NCBI RefSeq assembly: GCF_036227205.1
Contig: NZ_CP109442.1
Location: forward strand, 3,472,001-3,536,000
Direction: 5' to 3'
DNA length: 64,000 nt
DNA from: Amycolatopsis sp. NBC_01480
GTDB taxonomy: Bacteria; Actinomycetota; Actinomycetes; Mycobacteriales; Pseudonocardiaceae
Shown piece after piece: positions 32,181 through 41,424 of this stretch. Under the pieces are notes generated by a model that was given only the letters and a program-made list of their open reading frames with translations, did not search any database and was not told the DNA's origin. Each line of letters opens with the position of its first letter. Within the stretch, counting starts at the first letter, position 1. A program made the translations under genes and the position numbers.

Positions 32181-33695
32181 ATGCGAGGCGCCTCCGCAGA
32201 ACTTCCGCTCGCCACCGGTGCGCTGCCGGTGGTGCTCGAGCGTGTCCGTCCGTGGCTGGCGCCGGCGGCGGCCGCGGTGGCGTCGGCGCTGGTGTTTTCG
32301 CTGGCCAGCAGCCATTTGATCGACGACACGTACATCACGCTTTCGTACGCGAAGAACCTCGCCTTCCACGGTCACTGGGGCCTGATCGAGCAGAGCACCG
32401 CCAACACCGCGACGTCGCCGCTGAACGTGCTCCTGCTCGCGGCCGTCACGGTTCTCGTGCGCGACCCCGTCACCGCGGCCGGGGTGGTCTTCGTGGCCGC
32501 GCAGGTGGTGCTGGTGCTCGGCCTGCGACGGCTGGCCACGCGCGCCGGGCTGCCCGCCGCCTTCACGCCGCTCGCGTTCGGGCTGCTGCTGGTGAACCCG
32601 CTGCTGATCTCGTCCGTCGGGCTCGAGGTGGTGCTGGGCGCGGCCGGATCGGTCTGGGTGATGGCCTACGCAGCCGAACGCCGCCCGGTCGCGCTCGGCC
32701 TCGCCGCCGGGCTGCTCACGCTGGTGCGGGTCGACCTGCTGCTCGTGGCGCTGGTGGTGTTCGCCGCGCGCCGGACGTTCTGGGAGGGGATCTGGCGCAC
32801 CGCCTTCGCCGCGCTCGCGGTGACGCTGCCGTGGTTCGCGTTCAGCTGGTACGCGCTGGGCTCGGCGCTGCCGGACACATTGGTCATCAAGGTGGCACAA
32901 AGCCCGTGGGGGCCGTTCTCATTTGCCAACGGCCCCCTTCTCTATTGGCGTAATTTCCCCGCGGCCACAGCGATTTCCTTCCTGCCGCTGCTGCTCGCCC
33001 TCGCCGCGGGTCTGATGTGGACGGTCCAGTTCCGCCGCGGTTCCGCGGTCGCGAAGAAGATCGCGCCGTTCGCCGCGCTGGCCGTGGCGGGCGCGCTGCA
33101 CTACGCGGCGTACTCCTGGCTCGGCGTCCCGCCCTACCACTGGTATTACGCGCCGAGCATCATCAGCGCGACGATCTTCCTGGCGGCCTGCGCGTGTGTG
33201 GTTCCGCCGCGGGTCCGCGTCGGCGCCGGCGTGGCCGCGGGGCTGGTCATCGCCGCCGCCGTCGCGCTGTACGTGCAGCCCGGCCTGCCCCGCCGGTTCG
33301 CGCCGATCACCAGCAACCACGCGGCATCCGACGAGTACCGCCGGATCGGCAGCCAGCTCGCGGGCCTGGTCAAGGGCCACACCGTGGAGAGCCCGGGGGA
33401 GGCCGGCGCGCTCGCGTACGCGTGCGGCTGCCGCCTGGTCGACCAGTTCTCCGACCGCGGCGCCGTCGACCCGGCGATCACCGAGACCAAGCGCCGCAGC
33501 GGGGAGCTGGGCCGCGCCCTGCTGGAGGCCAACTTCCACAACTTCGACCACAGCGTCGCGCCGACCAGCCCCGACCTCGTGCTGGCCACCACCCGCCAGG
33601 CGCCGCCGCCGTCCGCGCTGGCGAGCTGGACGATCGACTCGCCGTGGGTCGGCACCCAGCTGCTCTACCTGATCCCCGCCTCACAGGCGAGCTGA
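32181..33695 (+). CDS. Polytopic GT-C-type membrane glycosyltransferase
   Basis: A 504-residue membrane protein with about ten helices. The first outside loop has 'LIDDTYITLSYAKNLAFHG', with the acidic pair and Y-A-x-N pattern shared by AftB-like GT-C enzymes and by the protein at 16642-18174. A soluble C-terminal region of about 130 residues follows. It likely uses a polyprenyl-phosphate sugar. ATG 32181 is chosen because TACGGT lies seven bases upstream and fits a leaderless -10. The frame is open to a TTG at 32163. Its 3' end overlaps the convergent membrane gene by 15 bases. Confidence 0.68.
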   Translation: MRGASAELPLATGALPVVLERVRPWLAPAAAAVASALVFSLASSHLIDDTYITLSYAKNLAFHGHWGLIEQSTANTATSPLNVLLLAAVTVLVRDPVTAAGVVFVAAQVVLVLGLRRLATRAGLPAAFTPLAFGLLLVNPLLISSVGLEVVLGAAGSVWVMAYAAERRPVALGLAAGLLTLVRVDLLLVALVVFAARRTFWEGIWRTAFAALAVTLPWFAFSWYALGSALPDTLVIKVAQSPWGPFSFANGPLLYWRNFPAATAISFLPLLLALAAGLMWTVQFRRGSAVAKKIAPFAALAVAGALHYAAYSWLGVPPYHWYYAPSIISATIFLAACACVVPPRVRVGAGVAAGLVIAAAVALYVQPGLPRRFAPITSNHAASDEYRRIGSQLAGLVKGHTVESPGEAGALAYACGCRLVDQFSDRGAVDPAITETKRRSGELGRALLEANFHNFDHSVAPTSPDLVLATTRQAPPPSALASWTIDSPWVGTQLLYLIPASQAS

Positions 33696-34316
33696 CGCGG
33701 GCCGGGCGATCCGGTTGAGCGTTCCTTCGCGGAACAGCACGATCTGCGTGATCACCTGCAGCAGCACGAAGAAGACGATCCCCAGCACGGTGTCCAGCGC
33801 CGGCACGTCGTCCACCGGCAGCGAGTACGCCATGGTCACGCTGATGCCGCTGTGCACCAGCCCGCCGACGCCCCAGACCACGGCGAGCACCCGCCACGCG
33901 CGGCGGAACGACGGCCGCGAATCCCACGCCTCGTCCAGCCGCTCGCCCCGGCCGGGCAGCAGGGCGCGGGCCATCTCGTACGTCACCGGTCGGCGGCCGA
34001 CGAACAGGCTCGCCAGCACCCACACCCCGCCCAGCGTGCTGAACCACGCGTTGCGAACCAGCAGCAGCCGGGCGTCGCCGGTCATCAGCGTGGTGACCAG
34101 CCCGACGGCGACGATCGCCAGCACGAACAGCCCCATGCCGTCCACCTTCCGGCGCACGACGGCGGTGTACAGCACCCGCAGCGCCGGCGGCAGGCCGCTC
34201 AGCACCAGCGCCCAGACGGACGGCACGCCGAACGCCCGCAGCAGGTAGTACCCGCCGAGCGGCGCCCCGATGTCGACGAGCAGCGCGAACAGTGATGACC
34301 GGAATTCCTTGCCCAT
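33681..34316 (-). CDS. VC0807-like integral membrane protein
   Basis: A 211-residue protein with about six hydrophobic helices, beginning 'SSLFALLVDIGAPLGGYYLLRAFG' and including the cytosolic segment 'RRPVTYEMARALLPG'. This looks like the VC0807/intracellular-septation-like family often found in Actinobacteria; function unknown. The ATG at 34316 was chosen because the upstream extension runs into a palindromic repeat. The last 15 bases overlap the 3' end of the convergent GT-C gene, so the two may interfere with each other's transcription. Confidence 0.65.
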   Translation of the reverse strand: MGKEFRSSLFALLVDIGAPLGGYYLLRAFGVPSVWALVLSGLPPALRVLYTAVVRRKVDGMGLFVLAIVAVGLVTTLMTGDARLLLVRNAWFSTLGGVWVLASLFVGRRPVTYEMARALLPGRGERLDEAWDSRPSFRRAWRVLAVVWGVGGLVHSGISVTMAYSLPVDDVPALDTVLGIVFFVLLQVITQIVLFREGTLNRIARPASARL

Positions 34317-34404
34317 GCGCCCAGTCTTCGATCGACGGCGCCCCGGAACCATCCGCAGCCCGGTCAACCGGCATCCACCGATCGGTTGACTACCAGCACA
34401 AAAA

Positions 34405-34454
34405 GACTCGTGAGTGTTTATGCCGGTTAGAACCGGCATAAACACTCACGAGTC
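34405..34454. terminator. Perfect 50-bp palindrome, CTCGTGAGTGTT family copy A3
   Basis: Two exact 24-base arms (left begins GACTCGTGAGTGTT, right ends AACACTCACGAGTC) flank an AG centre. It lies 12 bases beyond the dprE2 stop, the expected place for its terminator. Confidence 0.78.
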
Positions 34455-34466
34455 AGTGGGGTGAGC

Positions 34467-35222
34467 TCAGATCGGCAGCTTCCGGAAGATCGGCCGCGGC
34501 ACGTGCCGCAGCGCCGACATCACGAGCCGGAACTGCGCCGGGGCCCAGACCAGGTCCTTGCTGCGGCGGGCGGCGTCCACGGCGATGTCGGCCACCTGCT
34601 CGGCGGTCTGCGCCAGGGGGGCGTCCTTCAGCCCGGCCGTCATCTTGGTCTTCACGTGGCCCGGCCGGACCACGGTGACCTGCACGCCGTGCGGCGCGAG
34701 CGCCTCGCCGAGGCCCAGGTAGAACCCGTCGAAGCCGGCCTTGGTGGAGCCGTAGACGAAGTTCGAGCGGCGGACGCGCTCGCCGGCCACCGAGGACAGC
34801 GCCACGATCGTGCCGTGGCCCTGCGCCTTGAGCTTCGCGGCCAGCGCCACGCCCACCGACACGGCGGCCGCGTAGTTCACCGTCGCCGCCTCGACGGCCT
34901 TGGCGTGGTCCTGCCAAAGCTCCTCGGGGTCGCCGAGCAGGCCGAACGCGACCACGGCCACGTCGATGTCGCCACCGGCGAAGGCCTTCTCCAGCACGTC
35001 GGGGTGCGAAGCGGTGTCCTTGGCGTCGAACTCGACGGTCGACACCTCGGCGCCGCGGTCCTTGAGCCGCTGGGCCGCCGCGTCGAGCCGCGGCGAGGGC
35101 CGCGCGGCCAGCACGACCCGCAGCGGCTTCTCCGCGAGGTACTTCTCCGCGATCGCCAACGCGATGTCGGAGGTGCCGCCGAGCAGCAGCAGGGACTGGG
35201 GGTTGCCAACGGCGTCGATCAC
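34467..35222 (-). CDS. dprE2: Decaprenylphosphoryl-2-keto-ribose reductase
   Basis: A 251-residue SDR with '[18 protein letters not shown]' at the N terminus, 'VVAFGLLGD' for the NAG region, the Ser of '[19 protein letters not shown]' and Tyr-xxx-Lys in 'YGSTKAG'. With DprE1 it epimerises decaprenylphosphoryl-ribose to -arabinose: DprE1 oxidises C2 and DprE2 reduces it. GTG start overlapping the dprE1 stop by four bases, the same dprE1-dprE2 coupling as Rv3790-Rv3791. It acts at the membrane surface. A perfect palindrome follows the gene. Confidence 0.94.
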   Translation of the reverse strand: MIDAVGNPQSLLLLGGTSDIALAIAEKYLAEKPLRVVLAARPSPRLDAAAQRLKDRGAEVSTVEFDAKDTASHPDVLEKAFAGGDIDVAVVAFGLLGDPEELWQDHAKAVEAATVNYAAAVSVGVALAAKLKAQGHGTIVALSSVAGERVRRSNFVYGSTKAGFDGFYLGLGEALAPHGVQVTVVRPGHVKTKMTAGLKDAPLAQTAEQVADIAVDAARRSKDLVWAPAQFRLVMSALRHVPRPIFRKLPI

Positions 35223-36592
35223 AGTGCGAGCCTCCGGCTCATGTCAGAGGCGAAAACGCCTTCAGGGTCAACGGCGGCGCGCGTCTTGCGCCATTCCTCG
35301 AGCCGCGGATACATCTTCTCGAAGGTCTCCGCCGAGGTCCGCGAGTCCTTCGCGGTGTAGAGCCGGCCGCCCGCGGCGAGCACGTCCTCGTCCAGCTCCA
35401 GGCAGAACCGGCTCAGGTCACCCTTGATCGGGAAGTCCACGCTGAGCATCCAGCCCGGCGTGGGCCACGACATGGGGGCCGGGTTGGCGTCGCCCATGCG
35501 CTTGAACACGTTGAGGAACGAGTAGTGCCCCGACCGCGAGATCTTCCGGCAGATGGCCTTGAACTGGTCCTCCGCGCCGAACGGCACCGAGAACTGGTAC
35601 TGCAGGAAGCCCTTGGCCCCGTAGCCCCGGTTCCACTCACTGAGCATGTCCAGCGGGTGGTAGAACTGCGTCAGGTTCTGGATCTTGCCGCGCGCGCCGT
35701 TCTTGGGCACGGTCTGCTGCCACAGGTTGTTCATCATGGTCGAGGTCAGCTTGTTGACCAGCCCGCTGGGGAACACGTCGGGCAGCGTGAGCAGCTGCGG
35801 CGCGTCGAACTTCAACGGCTGGCTGCGCAGCTTCGGCGGCAGCTCGTCCAGCTTGGCGAGCGAGCCGCGGGAGAACGTGGCGCGGCCGAGGCGGCTGTCC
35901 GACGAGATCAGGTCCGGCACCGACATCGAGTAGTCGTAGTTCAGGTCCGAGCCGTCGGTGAACAGCGCGATCGTCTCGTCCAGGTTCGCCGTGCGGTCGG
36001 CGTCCACCAGGAAGTACGCGGACTCGGTCTTCTTCATCCGCACTGTGGCGCGGGTGATGATGCCGGTCAGCCCGATGCCCGCCACGGTCGCCCAGAACAG
36101 CTCGGCCTCGGGGCCCTCCGGGGTCAGCGTGCGCACCGTGCCGTCGGCGGTCAGCAGGTCCATCGACACCACGTGGTTGCCGAAGCTGCCCGCGGAGTGG
36201 TGGTTCTTGCCGTGGATGTCGTTGGCGATCGCGCCGCCGATGGTCACCTGGCGCGTGCCCGGCAGGACCGGGACCCACAGGCCGTGCGGCAGCGCCTCGC
36301 GCATCAGCTTGTCGAGGCTGACGCCGGCGTCGAGGTCGACCAGGCCGGAGTCGGGGTCGATCGAGTGGATGCGGTCCAGCGCGGTCATGTCGACGACCAG
36401 GCCGCCGGCGTTCTGCGCGGGGTCGCCGTACGAGCGGCCGAGGCCGCGCGCGATGACGCCGCGGGGGCCGGCCGAGGCGACCGCCTTGGCGATGGCGTCG
36501 ACGTCGCGCGTGGTCAGGACGTCGGCGACGGTCCCGGCGGTGCGGCCCCAACCGGTGAGCGTGCGACGCTGTGTCTCGGGTGTATGGGTCAC
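35219..36592 (-). CDS. dprE1: Decaprenylphosphoryl-beta-D-ribose 2-oxidase
   Basis: A 457-residue FAD-dependent oxidase of the vanillyl-alcohol-oxidase fold. The FAD domain carries '[17 protein letters not shown]', '[20 protein letters not shown]' and '[13 protein letters not shown]'. The C-terminal part has '[17 protein letters not shown]' and '[10 protein letters not shown]', nearly identical to M. tuberculosis DprE1. The residue matching M. tuberculosis Cys387, the covalent target of benzothiazinones, is Ser384 (AGC codon) in '[10 protein letters not shown]', by counting back from the C terminus without gaps. GTG start. It is divergent from gtrA-glfT2 across 156 bp. Confidence 0.96.
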   Translation of the reverse strand: MTHTPETQRRTLTGWGRTAGTVADVLTTRDVDAIAKAVASAGPRGVIARGLGRSYGDPAQNAGGLVVDMTALDRIHSIDPDSGLVDLDAGVSLDKLMREALPHGLWVPVLPGTRQVTIGGAIANDIHGKNHHSAGSFGNHVVSMDLLTADGTVRTLTPEGPEAELFWATVAGIGLTGIITRATVRMKKTESAYFLVDADRTANLDETIALFTDGSDLNYDYSMSVPDLISSDSRLGRATFSRGSLAKLDELPPKLRSQPLKFDAPQLLTLPDVFPSGLVNKLTSTMMNNLWQQTVPKNGARGKIQNLTQFYHPLDMLSEWNRGYGAKGFLQYQFSVPFGAEDQFKAICRKISRSGHYSFLNVFKRMGDANPAPMSWPTPGWMLSVDFPIKGDLSRFCLELDEDVLAAGGRLYTAKDSRTSAETFEKMYPRLEEWRKTRAAVDPEGVFASDMSRRLAL

Positions 36593-36748
36593 GCGACCAG
36601 CGTAGCCACGCCGAAGACCGCCCGGAACGTGGCCCTGAAGTGACCGCTTCTACACTTTGCGAATCAAGGCACAAGCGTCCGAGCGTCAAAGTCGACACGG
36701 ACTTGGACATCCAAAGACAACGACGCCCCAAGCCGACGAGGTATTCCA
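36593..36748. promoter_or_regulatory. Divergent promoter region dprE1 / gtrA
   Basis: 156 bp between the dprE1-dprE2 and gtrA-glfT2 operons must hold promoters for both DPA synthesis and galactan extension, which would allow co-regulation. I see no palindromic operator. CTACACTTTGCGAATC near 36652 is the least GC-rich part. Confidence 0.4.
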
Positions 36749-37216
36749 GTGGTGGCTACAGAACCGCAGAGTGAGACGACGGTGCCGGCACCGTCGGGCC
36801 CCGGTCTGCTCGGGCAGCTCATCCGCTTCGGCCTGATCGGCGGGTTCTGCGCCCTCCTGGACCTGGGCACGTACTCGCTGCTCAGGGCCGTCGGGATGGA
36901 TGCCGTCCCCTGGGTCACCGTGGCCCGCGCGATCAGCTTCATCGTGGGCACGACCACGGCGTTCTTCCTCAACCGCCGGTTCACCTTCTCCGGCGGCCGC
37001 CGCGAGGGCGGCACGCAGGTCGGCAGCTTCGTGCTGCTGTACGCGGTGACCTTCTTCGTCGCGGTCGGGATGAACCAGTGGATGCTGCACCTGCTTCCGG
37101 AGTCGGCGTGGAAGGCCACGCTCGGCTGGGTCGTGTCACAGGCGACGGCGACCGTGATCAATTTCGTCATGCTCAAGTGGGTCGTGTTTCGTGAGCGGCC
37201 GGTAAAGGAGAACTGA
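36749..37216 (+). CDS. GtrA-family small membrane protein (Rv3789-like)
   Basis: A 155-residue protein with four transmembrane helices after a short Pro/Ser-rich N terminus. 'GLIGGFCALLDLGTYSLL', 'FIVGTTTAFFLNRRFTFSGG' and the final 'NFVMLKWVVFR' are typical GtrA/DPMS-region segments. Rv3789 lies beside dprE1 in mycobacteria and has been proposed to flip decaprenylphosphoryl-arabinose or to anchor AftA. The GTG at 36749 is followed by a second GTG codon, and either could start. It is five bases upstream of glfT2, so they form an operon. That pairing differs from M. tuberculosis, where glfT2 sits with glf. Confidence 0.88.
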   Translation: MVATEPQSETTVPAPSGPGLLGQLIRFGLIGGFCALLDLGTYSLLRAVGMDAVPWVTVARAISFIVGTTTAFFLNRRFTFSGGRREGGTQVGSFVLLYAVTFFVAVGMNQWMLHLLPESAWKATLGWVVSQATATVINFVMLKWVVFRERPVKEN

Positions 37217-37221
37217 GTTCT

Positions 37222-39132
37222 ATGCCCGGTAAAGCAGCCCCGGTCGCCGAGGCGGCCCCCGCAGGCGAGACCCGGTTCGCGGAGCACGCACCCGAAGGCC
37301 GGCTGACGGCCCAGCGCGGCCTGTACGCGGGCCCGGCGCCGATCGTCAGCAAGGACCTCTACGCCGAGCTCGAGTGGGGCTCCGCGGTGCGGGACCGCGG
37401 AGGGATCAGCGTCGAGCCGTCGTCCAAGGTCTCCGGCAACACCTACTTCGGCCGCTTCCCGGCCAGCTACTGGCAGCGCTGGACCACGGTGACCGAGGTC
37501 TCCGTCGAGGCCGTGGTTTCCGGCGACGGCATGCTGAAGGTCGGCGCGTCCGACCTCGAGGGTGACGCCCGCGTGGTGGCCGCCGAGGCCGTCGCCGGCG
37601 CCAAGGCCAAGAAGGTGACGCTGAGCGCGAAGCTGGACAAGTTCCACGACGGTGGCGCGCTGTGGCTCGACCTGGAGACCGAGGGCGGCCAGTCGCTGCG
37701 CGTCGAGCAGGTCCGCTGGACCGTCGACGCCCCGGCGAAGATCCGCCCGACCGCCGTCACCATCTGCACCATGAACCGCGCCGACGACTGCCTGAAGAAC
37801 CTGCAGGCGCTCGCCGCGGACGTGTCCTCGCTGGACACGCTCGACGCCATCTACGTCGCCGACCAGGGCACCGACCTGGTCGAGTCGCGGGACGGCTTCG
37901 CGCAGGTCGCGAAGGACCTCGGCGACAAGCTGCACTACATCAAGCAGCCGAACCTCGGCGGCGCCGGCGGCTTCACCCGCGGCCTGTTCGAGGTGGCCGG
38001 CCACACCGCCACCGAGCACGCGAACGTCCTGTTCATGGACGACGACGTGCTGCTCGAGCCGGACCTGGTCGTCCGGATGACCGCGTTCTCCAACCGCGTG
38101 GCCAACCCGGTCATCGTCGGCGGCCAGATGCTGAACCTGCTGCACCCGAACCAGCTGCACGTCGGCGCCGAGTACGCCCGGCTGAACACGCTGGAGCCGG
38201 GCCAGCCGGTGCAGCACTCGCTGTCCACGGCCGACCTGCTGGGCGTCGACGAGGACAGCCTCAAGCCCAACCGCCAGGAGCGCCGCCTCGACGCCGGGTA
38301 CAACGGCTGGTGGTCGTGCCTGATCCCGTACGAGGTGGTCAAGGCCATCGGCTACCCGCTGCCGTTCTTCTTCCAGTGGGACGACGCCGAGTACTCCTAC
38401 CGGGCCCGCGAGTACGGCTTCCCGACCGTCACGCTGCCGGGCGCCGGCGTGTGGCACGCGGACTTCCACTGGAAGGACTGGGACGAGTGGCACCGGTACT
38501 TCAACCTGCGCAACTCGATCATCACCGCCGCGCTGCACTCGCCGTTCAACCTGAACCTGCTCTCGCGGGTGCTGCTCGCGCAGCTGGTCCGGTACCTGCT
38601 GGGCATGCAGTACGGCCTGTCGGCCACGCTGATCAAGGCCGTCGAGGACTTCCTCGAGGGGCCGGAGGTCCTGCGTGACGGTGGCGTCGCGGCGATGAAG
38701 GAGATCCGCCGGATCCGCGAGCAGTACCCGGAGACCAAGCGGCACAAGGCGACCGACGTCCCGGGCATCGCGTCCAACGACATCGGCATCATCAACAGCG
38801 CGCCGCGGCCCAGCATGCAGCGGCTGGTGCTGATCAAGCGCGTGCTCGACCGCGTGCTCGGCCGCAGCCGCTTCGGGCTCGGCGCGGTGCCGATCGACGA
38901 GGCGCACTGGTGGCACATCGCGCTGTTCGACACGGCCGTGGTCACGGACGCTTCGCAGGAGGGCGTGCGCGTGCGCACGTACGACAAGGTGAAGATGTTC
39001 GAACTCGCCAAGCGCGGCGCGAAGACGATCCAGCGGCTGCGCAAGGAAGGCGCGGGGGTGCAGGAGCAGTACAAGCGCGCCATGCCCGAGCTGACCTCGC
39101 GGGACAACTGGAAGCGGCTCTACGAGCTGTAA
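37222..39132 (+). CDS. glfT2: Bifunctional galactofuranosyltransferase GlfT2
   Basis: A 636-residue polymerising galactofuranosyltransferase, essentially the length of the mycobacterial enzyme. An N-terminal beta-sandwich (about residues 30-180) precedes a GT-A domain with 'VTICTMNRADDCLKNL', the metal-binding Asp triplet at 273-275 ('LFMDDDVLLEPDLV'), the catalytic 'QWDDAEYSYR' segment (Asp387-388) and 'GVWHADFHWKDW'. A helical C-terminal domain follows. It builds the alternating beta-1,5/beta-1,6 galactan from UDP-Galf on the cytosolic face. It follows gtrA and ends before a terminator-like hairpin. Confidence 0.96.
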   Translation: MPGKAAPVAEAAPAGETRFAEHAPEGRLTAQRGLYAGPAPIVSKDLYAELEWGSAVRDRGGISVEPSSKVSGNTYFGRFPASYWQRWTTVTEVSVEAVVSGDGMLKVGASDLEGDARVVAAEAVAGAKAKKVTLSAKLDKFHDGGALWLDLETEGGQSLRVEQVRWTVDAPAKIRPTAVTICTMNRADDCLKNLQALAADVSSLDTLDAIYVADQGTDLVESRDGFAQVAKDLGDKLHYIKQPNLGGAGGFTRGLFEVAGHTATEHANVLFMDDDVLLEPDLVVRMTAFSNRVANPVIVGGQMLNLLHPNQLHVGAEYARLNTLEPGQPVQHSLSTADLLGVDEDSLKPNRQERRLDAGYNGWWSCLIPYEVVKAIGYPLPFFFQWDDAEYSYRAREYGFPTVTLPGAGVWHADFHWKDWDEWHRYFNLRNSIITAALHSPFNLNLLSRVLLAQLVRYLLGMQYGLSATLIKAVEDFLEGPEVLRDGGVAAMKEIRRIREQYPETKRHKATDVPGIASNDIGIINSAPRPSMQRLVLIKRVLDRVLGRSRFGLGAVPIDEAHWWHIALFDTAVVTDASQEGVRVRTYDKVKMFELAKRGAKTIQRLRKEGAGVQEQYKRAMPELTSRDNWKRLYEL

Positions 39133-39145
39133 CCAAAGCTTTTCG

Positions 39146-39179
39146 CTGAAGGCCACCCGCCCTCGTGGGTGGCCTTCAG
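39146..39179 (+). terminator. CTGAAGGCCACC-family hairpin, copy C2
   Basis: CTGAAGGCCACCC and GGGTGGCCTTCAG are exact 13-base arms with an eight-base loop, 13 bases after the glfT2 stop. Confidence 0.8.
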
Positions 39180-39223
39180 TGCGTTCCGGCCCGGTTCGCG
39201 AGAGTTTGGGTAGCTTGATTCTT

Positions 39224-40234
39224 GTGACGGATCTGGTGGCCCGAGCCCGCGCCCTCGCCGACGACCTGCTGTTCCCGGCCGCGACCGAAGTGGACCGGAC
39301 GGGGGTCGTGCCGCGATCGCATTTCGACGCACTCGCCGCGGCGGGCCTCTACGGAGTGGCCGCTCCCGCCGCGGCCGGCGGCCCCGGCCTGGCTCTGTCC
39401 GAACTGGTCGCGGTGATCGAGGCGCTCGCCGGTGGCTGCCTGAGCACGACGTTCACCTGGATCCAGCACCACGCCCTCGTCGTCGGCCTGGCCGGGACCT
39501 CGAACGCCGGGCTGCGCGCGAAGTACCTGTCCGGCCTGATCGCGGGCGACCTGCGCGCGGGCGTCGCGTACACCGGGGTGATCCCGACGCCGCCGCGCGT
39601 GCGCGTCAAGCCCGTCGACGGCGGCTATCGCTTCGACGGCGAAGCCCCCTTCGTCAGCGGTTGGGGCGGCATCGACCTGTTGCAGCTCTCCGGCCGTGAC
39701 GGCGACACGGTGGTCAGCGTGGTGGTCGAACCGGTCGCCGAGCCGAGCCTCATCGCGCGTCCGCTGGAACTGACGGCCGCCCAGGGAACGGCGACCGTCC
39801 AGCTCGACCTGGACGGCTACTTCGTTCCCGCCGAGCGCGTGTTCGCCCAGCAGTCGTACGCCGATTTCGTCGGGAGCAAGACCTTCGCCTCCCGCCTCAG
39901 CGGCTGCGTGGCCCTGGGCCTGGCCGAACGCTGCGCCCGCCTGCTCGTGGACGCGGGCGAGGACCAGGCCGCGGAGACGCTGCGCGCCGAGCAGGACCTG
40001 GTCCGCACCCGGCTCGACGCCGCCCTGACCGACCCGCCGACCCTCCCGGCGGCCCGCGCCGCGGCGAGCGACCTGGCCTACCGCAGCGCCGGCGCGCTGG
40101 CCGCCGCCACCGGCAGCCGCGCCATCCTCAGCGGCTCCCACGCCGCCCGGCTCGTCCGGGAAGCGACCTTCGTGCTGGTGGCCGCCAGCCGTCCGGACAT
40201 CCGGGCGGAGCTGATCGGGCTCGCGCTCCGGTAG
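39224..40234 (+). CDS. Acyl-CoA dehydrogenase family flavoprotein
   Basis: A 336-residue protein with the acyl-CoA dehydrogenase layout: an N-terminal helical domain ('FDALAAAGLYGVAAPAAAGG'), a middle beta domain ('GYRFDGEAPFVSGWGGIDLL') and a C-terminal helical bundle. It is shorter than the usual 380 or so residues because of a reduced C-terminal domain. I could not locate the standard catalytic glutamate with certainty. GTG 39224 is favoured over the upstream open frame because TAGCTT lies seven bases before it, pointing to a leaderless transcript. Substrate unknown; some members are flavin monooxygenases rather than dehydrogenases. Confidence 0.78.
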   Translation: MTDLVARARALADDLLFPAATEVDRTGVVPRSHFDALAAAGLYGVAAPAAAGGPGLALSELVAVIEALAGGCLSTTFTWIQHHALVVGLAGTSNAGLRAKYLSGLIAGDLRAGVAYTGVIPTPPRVRVKPVDGGYRFDGEAPFVSGWGGIDLLQLSGRDGDTVVSVVVEPVAEPSLIARPLELTAAQGTATVQLDLDGYFVPAERVFAQQSYADFVGSKTFASRLSGCVALGLAERCARLLVDAGEDQAAETLRAEQDLVRTRLDAALTDPPTLPAARAAASDLAYRSAGALAAATGSRAILSGSHAARLVREATFVLVAASRPDIRAELIGLALR

Positions 40235-40241
40235 CGACGCG

Positions 40242-40484
40242 TCACCCGGTCAGGCCGAACCGGCTCTTGCGGCTGAGGTCGTCGATGTAGGCGGCGGCGA
40301 CGTGGGCGAAGTTCACCGACACGGTGTTGCCGTCCTTCGTCTGTACAGAGTGGACGCCGCCGTGCTTGAGCAGGTCTGGGATCTTTTCTTGCACGGCAAC
40401 GGATTCCTCGGCCGCCAGGGGGAACAGCAGCGGCTCTCCGCCGGCGGCGAGGTGGAGGACGAGCGCGGACTTGGGATCTGCCAT
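40242..40484 (-). CDS. Small conserved-looking hypothetical protein
   Basis: An 80-residue soluble protein ('MADPKSALVLHLAAGGEPLL' at the start, '...KSRFGLTG' at the end) with a mixed alpha/beta pattern and no signal or membrane helix. ATG 40484 is preceded by GGGGAG. The stop is seven bases from the convergent acyl-CoA dehydrogenase stop. It is divergent from the second EspG-like gene, so it may belong with that T7SS accessory group. Family not recognised. Confidence 0.6.
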   Translation of the reverse strand: MADPKSALVLHLAAGGEPLLFPLAAEESVAVQEKIPDLLKHGGVHSVQTKDGNTVSVNFAHVAAAYIDDLSRKSRFGLTG

Positions 40485-40621
40485 CTCCCCATGGCACCAG
40501 CGTGTGATCACGGCGGCAAGCGGGTTCGCTGAGGGCAGAGCAGTTGACCGTCGGCCTGCAGCGCGGCGCGGGCGTCGGATACGGTTCCCTCGCCAACCGG
40601 ACCAAGGGCAAGGGATGGGCG

Positions 40622-41383
40622 ATGCCGTATTCGTTCTCGCTGTCGCTGGCGGCGGTGGACCTCCTGCTCGAACAGCTTTCGCTCGGCCGGGCGCCGGTGC
40701 CGTTCGTGGTCCCGCACGTGGGCACCACCACCGAGCAACGGCTGCAGGTCCGCGAGGCCGTGCACCGCGACCTCGACGGCCGGGGCCTGATCCGCCGCGG
40801 CCGCCTGGACGACGACGTGGAGCTGGCGCTGGCTACGTTCGCCCGCTCCGACCTCGCCGTGACCGCGGCCGCCAAGCTGGACGGTGAGCAGCTCTTCGCG
40901 CGCGTGGCGACCAACGGTGCGTACGCGGTGCTCGTCAAGCGAGACGGCAACCTGCTCGTCTTCGAAGAGACCCGGCCGACCGGCATCGTCCCGGCGATCG
41001 TCGACCTGCTCCCGCTGACGCCCGCCGCGCCCGGCCAGTCCGTGACCATCGCGCGGCCGGTGAAGCAGGCTCGTCGCAGCAGCGAGGGATACAACCCGTT
41101 CGCGGGCGTCGAGGCGCCGCGCGCGCACAACCCGCAGCTGCGCGCCGTCGAGCGGATCTTCGAGAAGCCGCGGACGAGCGTCGGCGAGTTCACCGTGCAC
41201 GTGCGGGGCGGCAACGGCCGGGAATCGACCCTGCCGCCGCTCGCCTGGTTCGACACCGAGGCCGGCCGCTACCTGCTCAGCACCCGCGACGCGAACGACG
41301 GCCAGCGCTGGCTCACCTACGCCCCGGCCGACAACGCGCGCCTCGCCCAGCAGCTGTACACGCAGCTCGAGGGCTATTCCTGA
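40622..41383 (+). CDS. EspG-family T7SS-associated protein (second copy)
   Basis: A 253-residue EspG-like protein: 'FSLSLAAVDLLLEQLSLGRAPVPF' at the N terminus, the central 'VLVKRDGNLLVFEETRPTGIV' strand pair and a C-terminal 'GRYLLSTRDANDGQRWLTYAP'. It is divergent in sequence from the copy at 28505 but has the same order of elements. The frame is open upstream; I place the start at ATG 40622. It precedes two secreted-type helical proteins (41425 and 41904), which it probably chaperones. No ESX membrane core is nearby. Confidence 0.75.
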   Translation: MPYSFSLSLAAVDLLLEQLSLGRAPVPFVVPHVGTTTEQRLQVREAVHRDLDGRGLIRRGRLDDDVELALATFARSDLAVTAAAKLDGEQLFARVATNGAYAVLVKRDGNLLVFEETRPTGIVPAIVDLLPLTPAAPGQSVTIARPVKQARRSSEGYNPFAGVEAPRAHNPQLRAVERIFEKPRTSVGEFTVHVRGGNGRESTLPPLAWFDTEAGRYLLSTRDANDGQRWLTYAPADNARLAQQLYTQLEGYS

Positions 41384-41424
41384 AACGGCTGACCGGGGCG
41401 TCGAAGGTCAGTAGACTGCCGGGC

